A stretch of DNA of 64,000 bases from Oscheius sp. JU75 (taxonomy: Eukaryota > Nematoda > Chromadorea > Rhabditida > Rhabditidae). Numbering within the stretch: position 1 is the first letter of the stretch; each line of letters starts with the position of its first letter. Positions 22,268 to 33,333 of the stretch are shown piece by piece. The DNA lies in the NCBI GenBank assembly GCA_037178855.1, contig JASJZC010000005.1, positions 9,486,001 through 9,550,000 of the forward strand, in the 5' to 3' direction. A program made the translations under genes and the position numbers. The notes beneath the pieces were generated by a model. It had not been told where the DNA came from. It saw only the letters and a program-made list of their open reading frames with translations, and made no database searches.

Positions 22268-24689
22268 CTACTCGTAATAAACGTTGAGCACTTCGATATC
22301 TCCCGTCGAGAAGGTTTGTGTACAGGCATCGGCCATCTTTTTGGGTTGAAGAGCGGTCGGGGGTTGGGTATAGGCCTGTTGGTAGACAGGAGGATTGTAG
22401 CTGGAGAGAGGACGATCTCCACGGCGAGTTGAAGCGCGGTAGGGACTGTTGGGGGCAAATGGAGGAGGGCGAGTGGGGCTGGCGAGGAGGACCTGGAAGT
22501 TTAGTGCTTTGAAAAAGACAACCAGAGAGACAAAGAGGCAGAGAGACTTACTTCAATGCATTTGTCGTCAAAAAGGCCATGAAGATGAACTGGAATGAGA
22601 TTGCTCAGAGTCTGATGAATGGCTCCGACTAAGCAGTGAGCCTCCTCGACGACAGTAATAAGAAAGTCGTCGGTTATTGGACGGACACTCCAGCTGTACT
22701 AGTTTTTATTGAGAAATAGGTGCAAGTCTCACTTTGGACTCATGCTGAGCTTCCTTGGAGTCACATCCGATAACATGATGGACTGAGGGTAGTACACTCT
22801 CTGCAGATTGATGAAAGTAATCGGACGCATGTCATTGAACGGTTTTCCGAACTTGTCGTGTTGCAGAATTGTATGGGCGACTTGAGTATCGAAGACATTC
22901 CTCATATGAGCGGCGTATTTGTGAGCAAGCAGACTGGCAACTCTTCTAGCGTCGTGTATGACCTAAACTTTAGTTTTCGAAAGGAAGACCCAAAATTTCA
23001 CCTTGGTAACCTTATCATTCTCGAGAAGTCCCTTGAGTCCACTCTCAAGAATTATTACATCACTGGAAGCCAGATCAAAGACACCGATCTGGGAGGTTGT
23101 GGCGACTACGCCCAGGGAGAGGAAAGTTTCTCCTTCGACACCGACAGAGACAGTCTTGAAATCCAAGCCTACGATTGGACGATCCATGTTGTTGAGGTCT
23201 TGCCAGATTCTGTCCATGAGTTCCTGAAAAGAGATATTGATAACTCAAACTGTTCTTGGATTCAGGTTTTTAACATAATGAGCATTCTTCGAAAACAAGC
23301 AGGGTAGCGGCAGTATCCAGGCAAGTCGGAGATACATAGTGGAAAGTTATGATACCAAAACAGCGAGTCTTTCCAAAACATTCCTCATATATCCAGGAGT
23401 AAACACCTTAGTATAGAATATTATGCCGGTCAGCTTTGATGAGCAGCGTCACCGGTGTTTGCGGTAAACACATCTTTTGTTGCGTTTTTTCAAGAGCTTG
23501 AAAAGTGTTGGGCTCATTACCCTAATAAAAAAGATCAAATGACTTGAAAATTTCACCTGAGCTGGTTTCAACGACTTCACAAAGTGAATTCGATTCAGAG
23601 CGTTCTGATCTAGGGGGAAGATGTTGTTATTGCTCTCGGTATCGGCTTCGTCCGATCCATTTTCAGAGCCATCTTCACTTGGCTTGTTCTTGACCAAGGA
23701 GACTTTGTTACTTCTAATGAAGAACAAGCTCCTATTGAGTTTCAGGAACTGGAGTAGCTCTTTCGGATTCGTGGCCACGTCCTGTCTAATGGTGTGATTG
23801 AATCGTTGACAGAAACGCTGGTAGAAGGCATCCAAGGGGATTGGCTGATCGTCATTTTGTTCAAGAACATTCTTGAGGTATTCCACGGCGGCTTGTTTGG
23901 CCTTGACTCCAGCCAACGGTTTGCCCTCGTCGTCCAGCTCGACAGCAGCTTCATCAGGTTCCGGCATGTCCTAAACAAGTAGGCTTAGAAAAAAGTGACT
24001 GTCTCGCTGTCTCTCTGTTCTTTTGTCTCCTTGTCTCTCTTTCAACCTGTCCCACTGTCTCGCAGTTACAGCGATTCTCACCTTGAGTCGAACACGGTCT
24101 CCTTCAACCACAAAGTAGTCGACTTGAGAGGCCAGGAATTCACAGAACTCCTTCAAATGACGACCGGAGACGAGGCGGACCTCTGGAGCAGCTTGAGAGC
24201 GGTGTCCAAGCAGGGATTTGATCTGAATGACAACTGTAAAAGTAGATGAATGATTTACTTGAAGCTCTGGCCCAAACTTGGTCAGCTTGACGACAAAGAA
24301 CTCCACAGCTTCCTTCTCGTAATCTCGGTTTCTCGAAGGGGATTGAAGTAGGGGGTTGTTTTTGGCCGTGATGTCACCGTATCCGTTCAATACCACCTAG
24401 AATTTGTATAGAAACTGTAGGTTTGAAATGATTACCTGATCTCCCTCGAGGGTGAAGAGGGATGGGTGCTGCTGAAGGAAATCGGTTAAGCCTTCCTGGG
24501 TGGTACCGACAGCGTTTCTCATTGCCTCCGAGAACCTGAAGTTTTGAATTGTCCTTCCTTCTTCCAGTCTCTCTCTGCTCACCCTCTAGCTCCAAACTGA
24601 CACGACAGATCGTGAATGGTCCGCCGGCCATTCTTCTGCATCAGGTGGTCCATGAAGAACAAAAGCGCCTCATTTCTCGCCTCGTCCAT
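22268..24689 (-). CDS. egal-1: Egalitarian homologue (3'-5' exonuclease-like RNA/dynein adaptor)
   Basis: Ten exons 5' to 3': 24583-24689, 24436-24535, 24259-24396, 24082-24222, 23557-23970, 23356-23521, 23002-23223, 22733-22962, 22552-22693, 22268-22492; about 627 residues. Drosophila Egalitarian links localised mRNAs and BicD to dynein. The N-terminus MDEARNEALLFFMDHLMQ ... RRTIHDLSCQFG, FSEAMRNAVGTTQEGL and two later related blocks match Egalitarian. Exons 7-8 hold a DEDD-type exonuclease domain (about 355-510: IVGLDF, VTKVIHDARRV, NVFDTQVAHTILQ), but the first DxE reads DFK and the second motif lacks its following Asp. The C-terminus is ACTQTFSTGDIEVLNVYYE, with TQT like a dynein light chain (LC8) site. 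Exon 6 is 166 nt, one more than phase allows; the frame breaks at TACTAAGG near 23406-23413. That is a sequence error, a polymorphism or a real lesion. Gene identity is strong. Confidence 0.88.
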
Positions 24690-24710
24690 TTTGGAGACTT
24701 CTTGGCTTAC

Positions 24711-24712
24711 CT
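24711..24712 (-). promoter_or_regulatory. Possible trans-splice acceptor of the Egalitarian gene
   Basis: TTTTTAG lies 21 nt before the ATG on the minus strand, with no upstream coding exon visible. This position is typical of spliced-leader acceptors in nematodes. An ordinary 5' UTR intron would look the same. Confidence 0.4.
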
Positions 24713-27700
24713 AAAAATTATACAGTTTGTGTTATTGTTGCCTGTGACATAGAATAACGAGTGGAGGACCAAATAGGCCCGAGAATGGAGCAAACAGGCG
24801 CCGAATAAGAGGATTAGTGCCGCGGGTCTCTCTGCGCGGCTGTCCTACTGAACGGAATTGTCCACTTATGGTGTAAAGACGGGGAGGATTTGGGTAGAAG
24901 AAAGGAAAAGAGAAACAAGGGTGACGAGGAAGACAGGTTTCCTCTGAGCAGGTGGGTAGAGACAGCGAGTAATTGAGTTCGGAAATCGTATTAGTCAACA
25001 GTGTTACTCATTTTGAAAGTCTATATTTGGACAAGTCATTAGAACGTTTTGCAGTTTACTAAGAAATGTTCTGGTTGATGAAAAATGCGTCATCGGAAAT
25101 CAAACAAAAAAGGAAAATTAAAAAAAGTTCCTCAGAACGAAAAGGATGTTTTACCTTTGGAACTGAGAGGATTCAATAGCAGGAGAAAGACTGTCTGAAA
25201 ACTTGGACGTTTACTCATCCAAGCTCTCAAACATTTGGGTTCACAAAAGGGTAAAAGTATCAGGAGCAAGAGAGACAGAGGGAACGCCTCGTTTGATAAG
25301 AACATGCCCTTTGTCAATTACGTCAATTGATAAAATTAGTCTCTCACAAAAAAAGTGAGAGTGAAAAGAATATGACGCCAAATATATACGAAAGATGTAT
25401 GAATTTTGCACGATCCGATGACCCATAGCTGTGTCTAGAAAGTAAAGAGCGACACAGAAAAGAAAAAAAATCTAGGGAGTGAACATAAGGAAGTCCAGGA
25501 TAGGAAAAAAACTTTAAGTGATGAGTGCTGCCTCTCACAGTATCTACCTTCTGGAAGTTTTCTACAGACAGTTCGGGAACTGTAGACAGAAACTAATGGT
25601 CAGATTGACAAAACTGTTATAAAAGGATGACAAGTCTAGAACAAGGTGAAAAACATGACAAGGCCAAAGTGACAGATAGACATAGAGGTGAACCCTGTCA
25701 CTAAAAATGACTCACAAGCATGAAGTATGAGGTTGTCAACCGAAGATTCTGTGAAAAGTGCACGGAAATCATGACATGTCTCCTGCTTTTTCTGACAACC
25801 CACCCACCCCACCCTCGAAAACACTCAAAAATCATAGACTGGCTGCTTGTCGGTAAACGTGTTGAGAAATGTCATGTGTTGAGGTAGGCAAACAGTCGGT
25901 TGGGGTCCAAAGCTCCGTGTTCGTCTAGTCATTGCGCAAAAAAGAGTGAGAGGCCTTGAAAATTGGAAAAGGCGGCAAGCCCCAATCTCGTAAAGGTGAC
26001 CTTCAAGGGGTGTGATGAAGAGAAATGACCGGGGTTTGAACTTTCTGTAAAGTGGGAAACTTTAGCAGTAAAAGCTGTACAAAACGACCTCGATTGAGGT
26101 CTTGACAACTGAACAAAACATCGCTTTCTCTTCATAATCAGTTGGACAAAACGGGTTTTTTTCTGCCATAAACATGCGTGTCTTTTTTGAAGAGAAGTTG
26201 GATGTGACAAAAGTTAGTGACAGATGCAGCTGTATAATTGAAAGAGACGGGTGTGGTCTCCTTCGAATGTTCGAATTACACCGTCCCCATACTAAATCCT
26301 CGGACACAAAATGTGTCCACTCACCGCATGGGGAGGACACACAGATCTATGGATTGGGAGAGAGGATAGTTGGGAGAGAGAAGAAGAGATGTTTGTAATT
26401 ACTAAATGTTTGTAAGTTTTGAGACAAACCTTCCACAAGACAAAGAATACTATGTCACGAACACGATCTGGAAGAAGGGGTAAAGTAACAGTTTCGAAGT
26501 TTCGAGAAAAAAGTGAAGTCAGTAGCCTCTTTAGTAAAGTAAAATATGGTGGACATCTCAAAAATAGTGACAGTTTTTTATGTTCGATCATGACTGAAGT
26601 GGAGACTGAAAATTGACAATCTCTTGGGCAGTCAAAAGTTCTATTCGAATTCCATCAAAACGTTGGCTACGGCCAACCTTTTAAAAAAGGTATGAGAAAA
26701 AGAAGCGGAAAGGGATAGTCATAGAAACTTGAAACAAAAATGCTGCCGGTCCTTTTCGTTCATCCCTAGCACCTTTAGACCCTTGGCACCGCGGCCACAA
26801 TCTATCAACTGAGCGAAAAGAACACAGAGTGAGCCCATTCGGGTGTGGAACAAAGAGAGAGCCGGTGATCGATGCAAAATGCATTTGAAAAAGCGCCAAG
26901 AAAAACGGAACCTAGGACTGACTCACGAGTGTGACAAAAAGTGGCACAAGGCAGGAGAGGGTGTGTTCGCCAGACGGCGCCAGTGTAGCCGGGGACACAT
27001 AAATATTCAAAGTCTCGACAGGGTGAGACGGGTGTTTATGTGATGAAGGAGGGAATAGGGGACACCCTAGATTAGGAAACGGTTCTAGGATTTTGGAATC
27101 AGCAGAGAAATCTTGGGGTTAATCAAAAAGTCACTGGCTTTCAGTCGCACCAACAGTTGTAACGAGGACAGTATCGTTGACAGTTCTCTGCATTAGTGCG
27201 AGGTATTGTCAGATGAGAGAGGCACGATAAAAGTTTACGGGGACAGAGAGAAGAGGGACGGATTATGGCCACTTCGTACAGGGAAGGGTACTATTGTCCC
27301 CCTGTATCTTTCTCGCAAACGGATGTTCCATGTATAGCGAGGAGCAAACAAAGAAGTGAATAGCTGCAGTGGGGACGAAAATGAAAAAGAGAGGCACTGG
27401 CTGGAACAAACTGGAATCGTGATGCCAGAAAAGGTATGCTATAGTTTGGATCTCGGCAAATTTCAACCAATTGTCATTTTTATAGACTCTGCACTTTGTG
27501 TGAGAACTGAGAAAAGGAGGGCAGCTGTTTCGAACTAACGAGGGCATTGAATGTTGCCAAGGATTGCAGAGGGCGAGAAAAAGAAGGAAGGGAGAGAGAC
27601 TAATGACGTCCAGGAAGGCGAGGATTTGGGGAAAGGAAGGATTTGACGAAATGGGAAGGTTTTAGAGATGTGGGTGGGTGTCTAGATGATTCTTCATACT

Positions 27701-29567
27701 TGGAAATTTTTCATCATACTTTTCAGGGAAAAGACCTATCTGGGAGGAGAATCTTGTCTCTGTCTCTCTTCCTCCCTGTCTTTCTCTTTGTCTCTCTGTC
27801 ACTGTGTCTTGCTGACTCTCTGACTTTCTGTCATTCTGTCTTGCTGTCTCTCTGTATAAAAAGCCCCATTGACAACAGATGCGCTTCTCATTTGTTGACC
27901 GAATGGTGTTGAATGTCAGTTAGCAACAGGAGACTAGGTGAGAGACAGGTGCCAAAGTGTTCAAAAACGAGGATTGTTCGTGTCAGTGAGACGGGATAAG
28001 ATACCACTAGCCAGCCGCTCGGCTGGAGAGAAAGAGAGACGAGGTCAAGGGGCGACTGGTGGTCAACACGCGGACACAAACAGAGACTCTCTGGGAGAGA
28101 GATAATTGATATGGCTGACGGAACGTGTATGCTAATTGCGGCTTGTGCTAATTTTCGGATGCTGTCTGAGGGGATGAGGTGGACCGGATGAGGAATGAAG
28201 CCATATGGGCTTAGAGGCTAAGGGGTGTTTGGATTGGGAAGAGCGAACGGATTGAGGAGGATTACTGGCATAATAGCGGGATTACAAAGACGTTTTGAGC
28301 TTGGTCAAGCGGCTAGAGATGAGCTCTTTTTGATCTTTTGCTAGAATTCCTAGCGTATTTGTAAAGTTTTAGACTTCCATAGACACCTTCCGCCTTTTAC
28401 AGAGCCTCGACTGTCTGCTTTTGAACGTACGGGCTCAGATCTTTACTGCGCTGCCGTACCATGTAAGAAAGATCTTACGATACCTGTAACAAGAAAATTG
28501 AGAAGTCAGGCGCAATTGCCACAAATGGAGCAAAAGTTTTTGACAGTTCAAATACTAAAACAGAGTTCCTGCAGTTTTTAAGAATTTTCAACCTGTACAA
28601 GTCTTTTCTTATGACTACAGTTCTGTAAAACTGATGCAAAGGTACTGGAAGAACTGATCAGTTTCATGGTACTTTCGAGTTCAAAATAGGATTTTAGCAT
28701 GCGGAATTTATTCTACAACTAAAATAATGTAAATTTGGTAGGAATAGTCTTTGTGGTAGGTGCTGACTGAACAAACGAGAAAGCAGGAGTGAGCTGCTGT
28801 TGGCCAGAAGAGAGTCCCGGGAGAGAGTGCTGGGCAAGCAGATGCGCAGACAGGTGCCACTTTGAACAGGTGAACGCCTCTGGCCAATATACGCGCTCCA
28901 ATCTCACCGGAGATGCCCCTTTAACAGAGCTACGTCAGTGTTAGCTCCATTCAAATACTAAATTTTACTATGAAACTTGTCTGCTCTTTTTGAACATAAT
29001 TCTCCCGCTGTTTCAAACGTGAAAAGACAGTTTCTTTTACAGCGAACAACAGGTAAACATTTTGCAAGTTTCCTACTACTTCTGACCTAGGTTTTGACGC
29101 TTCTGCTCAAGCGACGATCTTTGCTGCCTCTGATCAGACCGATAAAATTCCAACTATCTAGACAGAAATTCCAAGCCACTGATCGTATTCGATTATTAGT
29201 ATTCTCGATCATGATCAGTCACTTTTCTTTAGTGGACAGATGTAGCCGTGCTACCAGCAAGAAATATGCTACCAGTTGCCAACCGCTCATCAGTGTTGAA
29301 AGCAACCCTTTCTATGGAGCTATTTTTTTCTTCCAAATATGGATTTCTTTTCTCTCCCTCTCCCTCTCCTACTAATGTTTGTTTTACAGGACTCTGGGTC
29401 GGCGAGACCGACCGTCTCTCTCCTCCTGTGCTCGTCTCTCCGCGCGGTCAGTGGCGGCTCACCGCAAATCGATAAAAAAGCTGTCCAGGTACTTTATCTC
29501 CTTTTTTGAAATAAAAATTTTCATTTTTTGCCTTCAAATCCTCCGGATTCTAGGTTCTCCCACCATA
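24713..29567. other. 4.9-kb gene-poor stretch upstream of CRELD
   Basis: No exon chain, RNA gene or protein family could be recognised on either strand. The sequence is purine-rich on plus over long stretches (GAGAGA, AAAGAG), with a CT-rich tract at about 27750-27860 built from CTGTCTCT units. Many short open frames exist, none with splice structure. It may hold regulatory DNA for the two divergent flanking genes, an unrecognised fast-evolving gene, or non-coding RNA. Confidence 0.5.
27750..27865 (+). repeat. CTGTCTCT-rich low-complexity tract
   Basis: Imperfect tandem units of CTGTCTCT/CTTTCTGT. The same motif recurs inside introns elsewhere in the window (16271-16340, 24001-24060, 34010-34040 and, reversed, about 21500). 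Unlike those, this one is not visibly inside a gene. Confidence 0.6.
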
Positions 29568-31680
29568 ATGCGTCCTCTCCTTAGCCTAGTTTTGCTCGCC
29601 AGCGTGGCATTTCCCAAAGACGTTGTGATCAACAACGACAAATGCAAAACTTGTCAGTTTTTAGCGGAGACCTTCCAAGCGGTATGTTCCTTGTCGATAT
29701 TTATGTGAGAGGCATTTTAGGGTCTTCAAAGAACAGTAAGAGAGCATTTCGGAGGAGGCGACACGGCATGGGAGGAGAAGAATCTCGGCAAGTATGCTAC
29801 CAGGTAACTTTTGTGACTTTTTCATTGGAGCTATTATTCCAGTGAGACCAGATTGGTGGAAATACACGAAAGACTCTGTAAGAAGAAGTCGTTGACCAAC
29901 ACTGACAGGTTCAATGGAGTAGGAGAGTTGGAGTTCAAGGTAAAGGATATGGGTATGCTTTAAAGGTTTCTTGAATTCAGTGCTCTGCCCTGCTTGAAGA
30001 GAATGAAGAGTCATTAGAGGAGTACTATTACAAGCACCAGGAAGCCAACATGGAAGCGTGGTTCTGTATTCAACAACTCCAGCGTCAGTTTTTCTAGTCA
30101 TTCGATTGCTTCGACAGTTAGACAGTGCCATCCTTAGTAGCCTCACATTTGAAACCACAGACTTGACAGTCGTTGTAGACAACGAATTGAAGAATGTTGT
30201 ATTTTAGTGTGCTGTCCTGATGGTCACTTCGGTCCGACATGTTCAGCTTGTCCAGCAGTGGGATCTGGTGCTCGGGCATGTTTCGGTCACGGTCAGTGTC
30301 ATGTAAGACTCGTTCTTATTCAAAAACTGTGAACTTTCCAGGGCGATGGAAGCAGAAAGGGAACCGGAAAGTGCAAATGTGATGCCGGCTATGTGGGAAA
30401 TCAGTGTCGTCACTGCGACGCCGATTACTTCGAGTTGTCGAAGACTGATACCACCCTTGAGTGTCAGAGTGAGTTCCTTTGGTGATTCTTAGGAACCTGG
30501 ATATTCAGAATGCTACGAAGGATGTACCGGTGGCTGCACGGAGGCTGGACCTATAGGCTGCAACAAATGTAGATCTGGTTGGGAATTGAAGGAGGGACAG
30601 GGCTGTGTTGGCAAGTTCTCTCTGGTTCGTTTTCATTGCACTTTTTAGACGTTGATGAGTGCGCCGCTGAGCCACCGAAATGCGCTGGAGCTAACGAGAA
30701 ATGTGTGAATTCTGTAGGCTCGTTTACATGCGAATGCCTGGAAGGATTCAAGAAGGAGGAGGGAAAGTGTGTGGTCGATTTTGAAGGTGAGTATAGTATT
30801 ATTAGCTTTAGTTAATCGAAAGCATGTAGCTTTGCTGAGATTGTATAGATAAGTCAGAAAGCAAATGTTGTGAAAGTTAAATAAGGGACGTAGCCCTTCC
30901 AGTGAGCTGAGAACCTTTCACTGAGCCGGTAACTGCGGCTCAGTGAAAGGTTCTGGTTCACATCCTGTAGTTTCAATGTGCACTGGCAGACAATTTTTAA
31001 AAATTTCAATGCACTCAGACTTCTTTGAAAAACAAAGCAGGTCAAGTTCCTAGTGATCTCATTTGGAATTTTCAATACCTCCCTGGTCCTATTCAGGCTT
31101 AGAATGTACTTCGTCATTACTTTGAGCATAGAAAACAGTTGAAAAAAAAAATTAGCTAGCCTCTCGCAGCATTACTAGTAGGTTCTAACCAGGTTCGTAG
31201 GCTGTTTGATCAACCTGAATACTTTGTGTGGTTGTTGCTTTTTGCATCCTTTTGAAGTGTTTTGTCTGTAGTACCGTGCCGTTTGAAACAAGTCATATCA
31301 AAAAGTTTTTTCAGCCGCTCCCCACAGGCCCTGGCTGCGCCCTGACATCCTTCTGCGCTTCATTTCGATGTCAGCTCTGGCTTTCATAATAGCTCTCGTA
31401 GTCTGGCGGAAATCTATCCTCCTTATGTTCCTCACTCTTATAGCATGTGTCCTCATATTGTACATTGAGTTGACCTTAAATCCCGACTCGATCCCCGACG
31501 AAGCTCAAAAAATCCTTGCCTTTAACTAATGTCAGACAGTCATGCTAGTCACGGGTTTCGCCTATAAATAAACTTCTCACGATCTCTATTCTGGCTTGTT
31601 TTTCAGCCACGAAGGTCGAGGATTCAGATGAGGATTATGATGATGAGGAGGTCGAAAAGGAAGTCAAAGAAGAACTGTGA
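29568..31680 (+). CDS. crld-1: CRELD (Cys-rich with EGF-like domains), two alternative last exons
   Basis: Common exons 29568-29681, 29721-29803, 29843-29939, 29981-30083, 30208-30302, 30342-30468, 30509-30610, 30649-30786, then either 31315-31529 or 31607-31680. Both last exons start with CC in the same phase. Isoform 1 (357 aa) adds two hydrophobic segments (SALAFIIALVVW, LLMFLTLIACVLILY) and ends ILAFN. Isoform 2 (310 aa) instead adds an acidic tail ending VKEEL, an ER-retention-like C-terminus. AATAAA at 31567, between the two exons, would serve isoform 1. Seen before that: signal peptide, a CxxC (CKTC) in the CRELD domain, the WEEKNLG region, furin-type Cys-rich repeats, and a calcium-binding EGF domain starting DVDEC. 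CRELD proteins act in the ER on disulfide maturation; in C. elegans the gene promotes acetylcholine receptor assembly. Intron 7 has a GC donor (GCAAGT). Confidence 0.93.
30910..30954. repeat. Perfect 19-bp inverted repeat, 7-nt loop
   Basis: Left arm AGAACCTTTCACTGAGCCG at 30910-30928, loop GTAACTG, right arm its exact complement at 30936-30954. It lies inside the last CRELD intron (30787-31314), before the alternative exons. It could be a transposon remnant or a structure that influences exon choice. Confidence 0.8.
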
Positions 31681-32401
31681 TAATATTTTTTGTGGAGTTA
31701 GACTAATTTATTCAATCGTGGCAACTGAGATTACTGGTACTGTTGTGATTTGAACTTGTGATCGAAGCATTTGTGGCTCAATGAAGTTTTTCAGTCAGTT
31801 GCTTACATTAGCGAAATTGTTCCTATAAACACATGGGTTGGAAGACGAATCTGCCCTAACTCCCCGTTTCATCCAAAAAAGAAGAAGAGAGTATGTAAGG
31901 GCAGGATATGGGTTTGGATTTAATCTAAACAGACAGAGTTACAGTGAGACGGTCACCAAGACAGTCTGACTGTCTGTTGCTGTCAGCTGCCTTTGCAGTT
32001 GTTTTCAGTGTTAGACCCCGTTTTGAGAGTCACTCTACGGAGTGTGCAGACTCCTCTTTAAAATTTGAGCAACAGAACAGCATGTCAGGTCTATACTACA
32101 CCCTTGCAGACAGATTTTGAAGAAAAGACTTGAAAACCAACAATTATGAGTAGTTTTGCGTGTAAATTCTATAGACGAAAGATCAAAGTTTTTTACGCAA
32201 TAATACTGAGAAGAACAAAAGTCTAAAGGCATAAAATAAGGCAGAAAGGTAGTCCCTTACCCAACACAAAGGTCATCTAATGTAAACAAGAATTCTTTAA
32301 GACAGCGTTGCTGTAGCGTTGAGACTGGTTCAATACACTAGATGAAGGAAATATGACGGATAGACGTTGGTATTTCTCACATTTTACGTTGATCATCTCT
32401 A
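31681..32401. other. Intergenic, no gene seen
   Basis: Lies downstream of CRELD. The short open frames seen are unsupported. Confidence 0.5.
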
Positions 32402-32408
32402 TATAAAA
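32402..32408 (+). promoter_or_regulatory. TATA box
   Basis: TATAAAA lies 31-38 bp before the ATG of the following small reading frame, a good core-promoter spacing. Confidence 0.5.
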
Positions 32409-32439
32409 AGTCTATCATTTGACAGAGAGACAAGGCGAG

Positions 32440-32897
32440 ATGAAGCTGTGACCGCTTCTCCTGGTTCTTGTTTCGGCATGGGCTCGTCGTTACCCTAATG
32501 GTGTAGAACTTCCTAACTTCAACCATAACCACTTCCTCAACATCGTCTTCCCTCAAGCCGTCACTCCGTACATCAAGGCCCATTTAATGAACAGCAACTA
32601 CTACCGGACAGAAAGAATTGTTATAATTATTTGGACAAAGTCCACGTTGTAACGCTTATTGATCCTTATAATCCATATCATGATACAAATGCTACCTTTG
32701 CAGCCGTCTTCAGACCTACCAACTGTACAATTACTACCACTAATCTGGAGAACTGTGATTTCCGCAGAACCATTAGGCACTTATATGAAATGTACAAACT
32801 TTCGACCCTTCGGTGTTCTTCTGCAGTTAAGGGATCAAAAATAGTTGTGAAGGAAGCCAAGATGGAGCCTCCTCCTGATATTTGGCGTAACCAATAA
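32440..32897 (+). pseudogene. Small secreted-protein gene, interrupted by TGA and a frame break
   Basis: An ATG begins MKL, then TGA, then PLLLVLVSAWA, which would complete a normal signal peptide with cleavage after Ala. It is followed by RRYPNGVELPNF and about 40 more residues. One base is out of register near 32615-32625, after which an open frame reads YLDKVHVVTLIDPYNPY, then FAAVFRPTNC and KGSKIVVKEAKMEPPPD to a stop. A TATA box stands in the right place. Two lesions in one short gene argue for a pseudogene, though TGA-C is a leaky context. The end resembles the nested frame at 34233-34583; the fold may be cystatin-like, which is a guess. Confidence 0.5.
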
Positions 32898-33333
32898 GAA
32901 CGATCCAATAAGCATAACTGTCATTCTTTTGTTAACTTTCGAAGATGCCCATTATGGCTTTCAGTGGGTGAAGGGAAGGGAACATCGAAACTTCGAACGT
33001 CGAACTGGGGTAGGGACCTACCCGTACATGGATGCAGAGTTGGGCAGAGTGACAGAGGCAGAACATAAGTAGATATGCACAAAAGAATTAGGTAAAGCTC
33101 AATTTATGGCCGGTTAATGACCGATTGACACAGTTCGTACTACAGTGAGGCTGGTGACCTGGGGAAGTTGTTGCAAGTAGCTGGTGAAACAGAAACATGC
33201 ATCTGTCCTTAGATTATACCCGTCGTCCTACCTTTAACAAGGATTAACTAAACAAGTCTTGCAAAATGTTAGTGTTATGCGACAAAAACGAAAGTGAATT
33301 ATTCATAACAAGCAAAAGAACCCAAAAATAAAA
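32898..33333. other. Spacer, 3' of the nuclear receptor gene
   Basis: No gene recognised. It probably holds the 3' UTR of the minus-strand nuclear receptor. Confidence 0.45.

Noticed and set aside
22858..23307. 149-codon plus-strand frame over the Egalitarian exonuclease exons
   Set aside because: It is the antisense shadow of conserved minus-strand exons whose phases and homology are clear.
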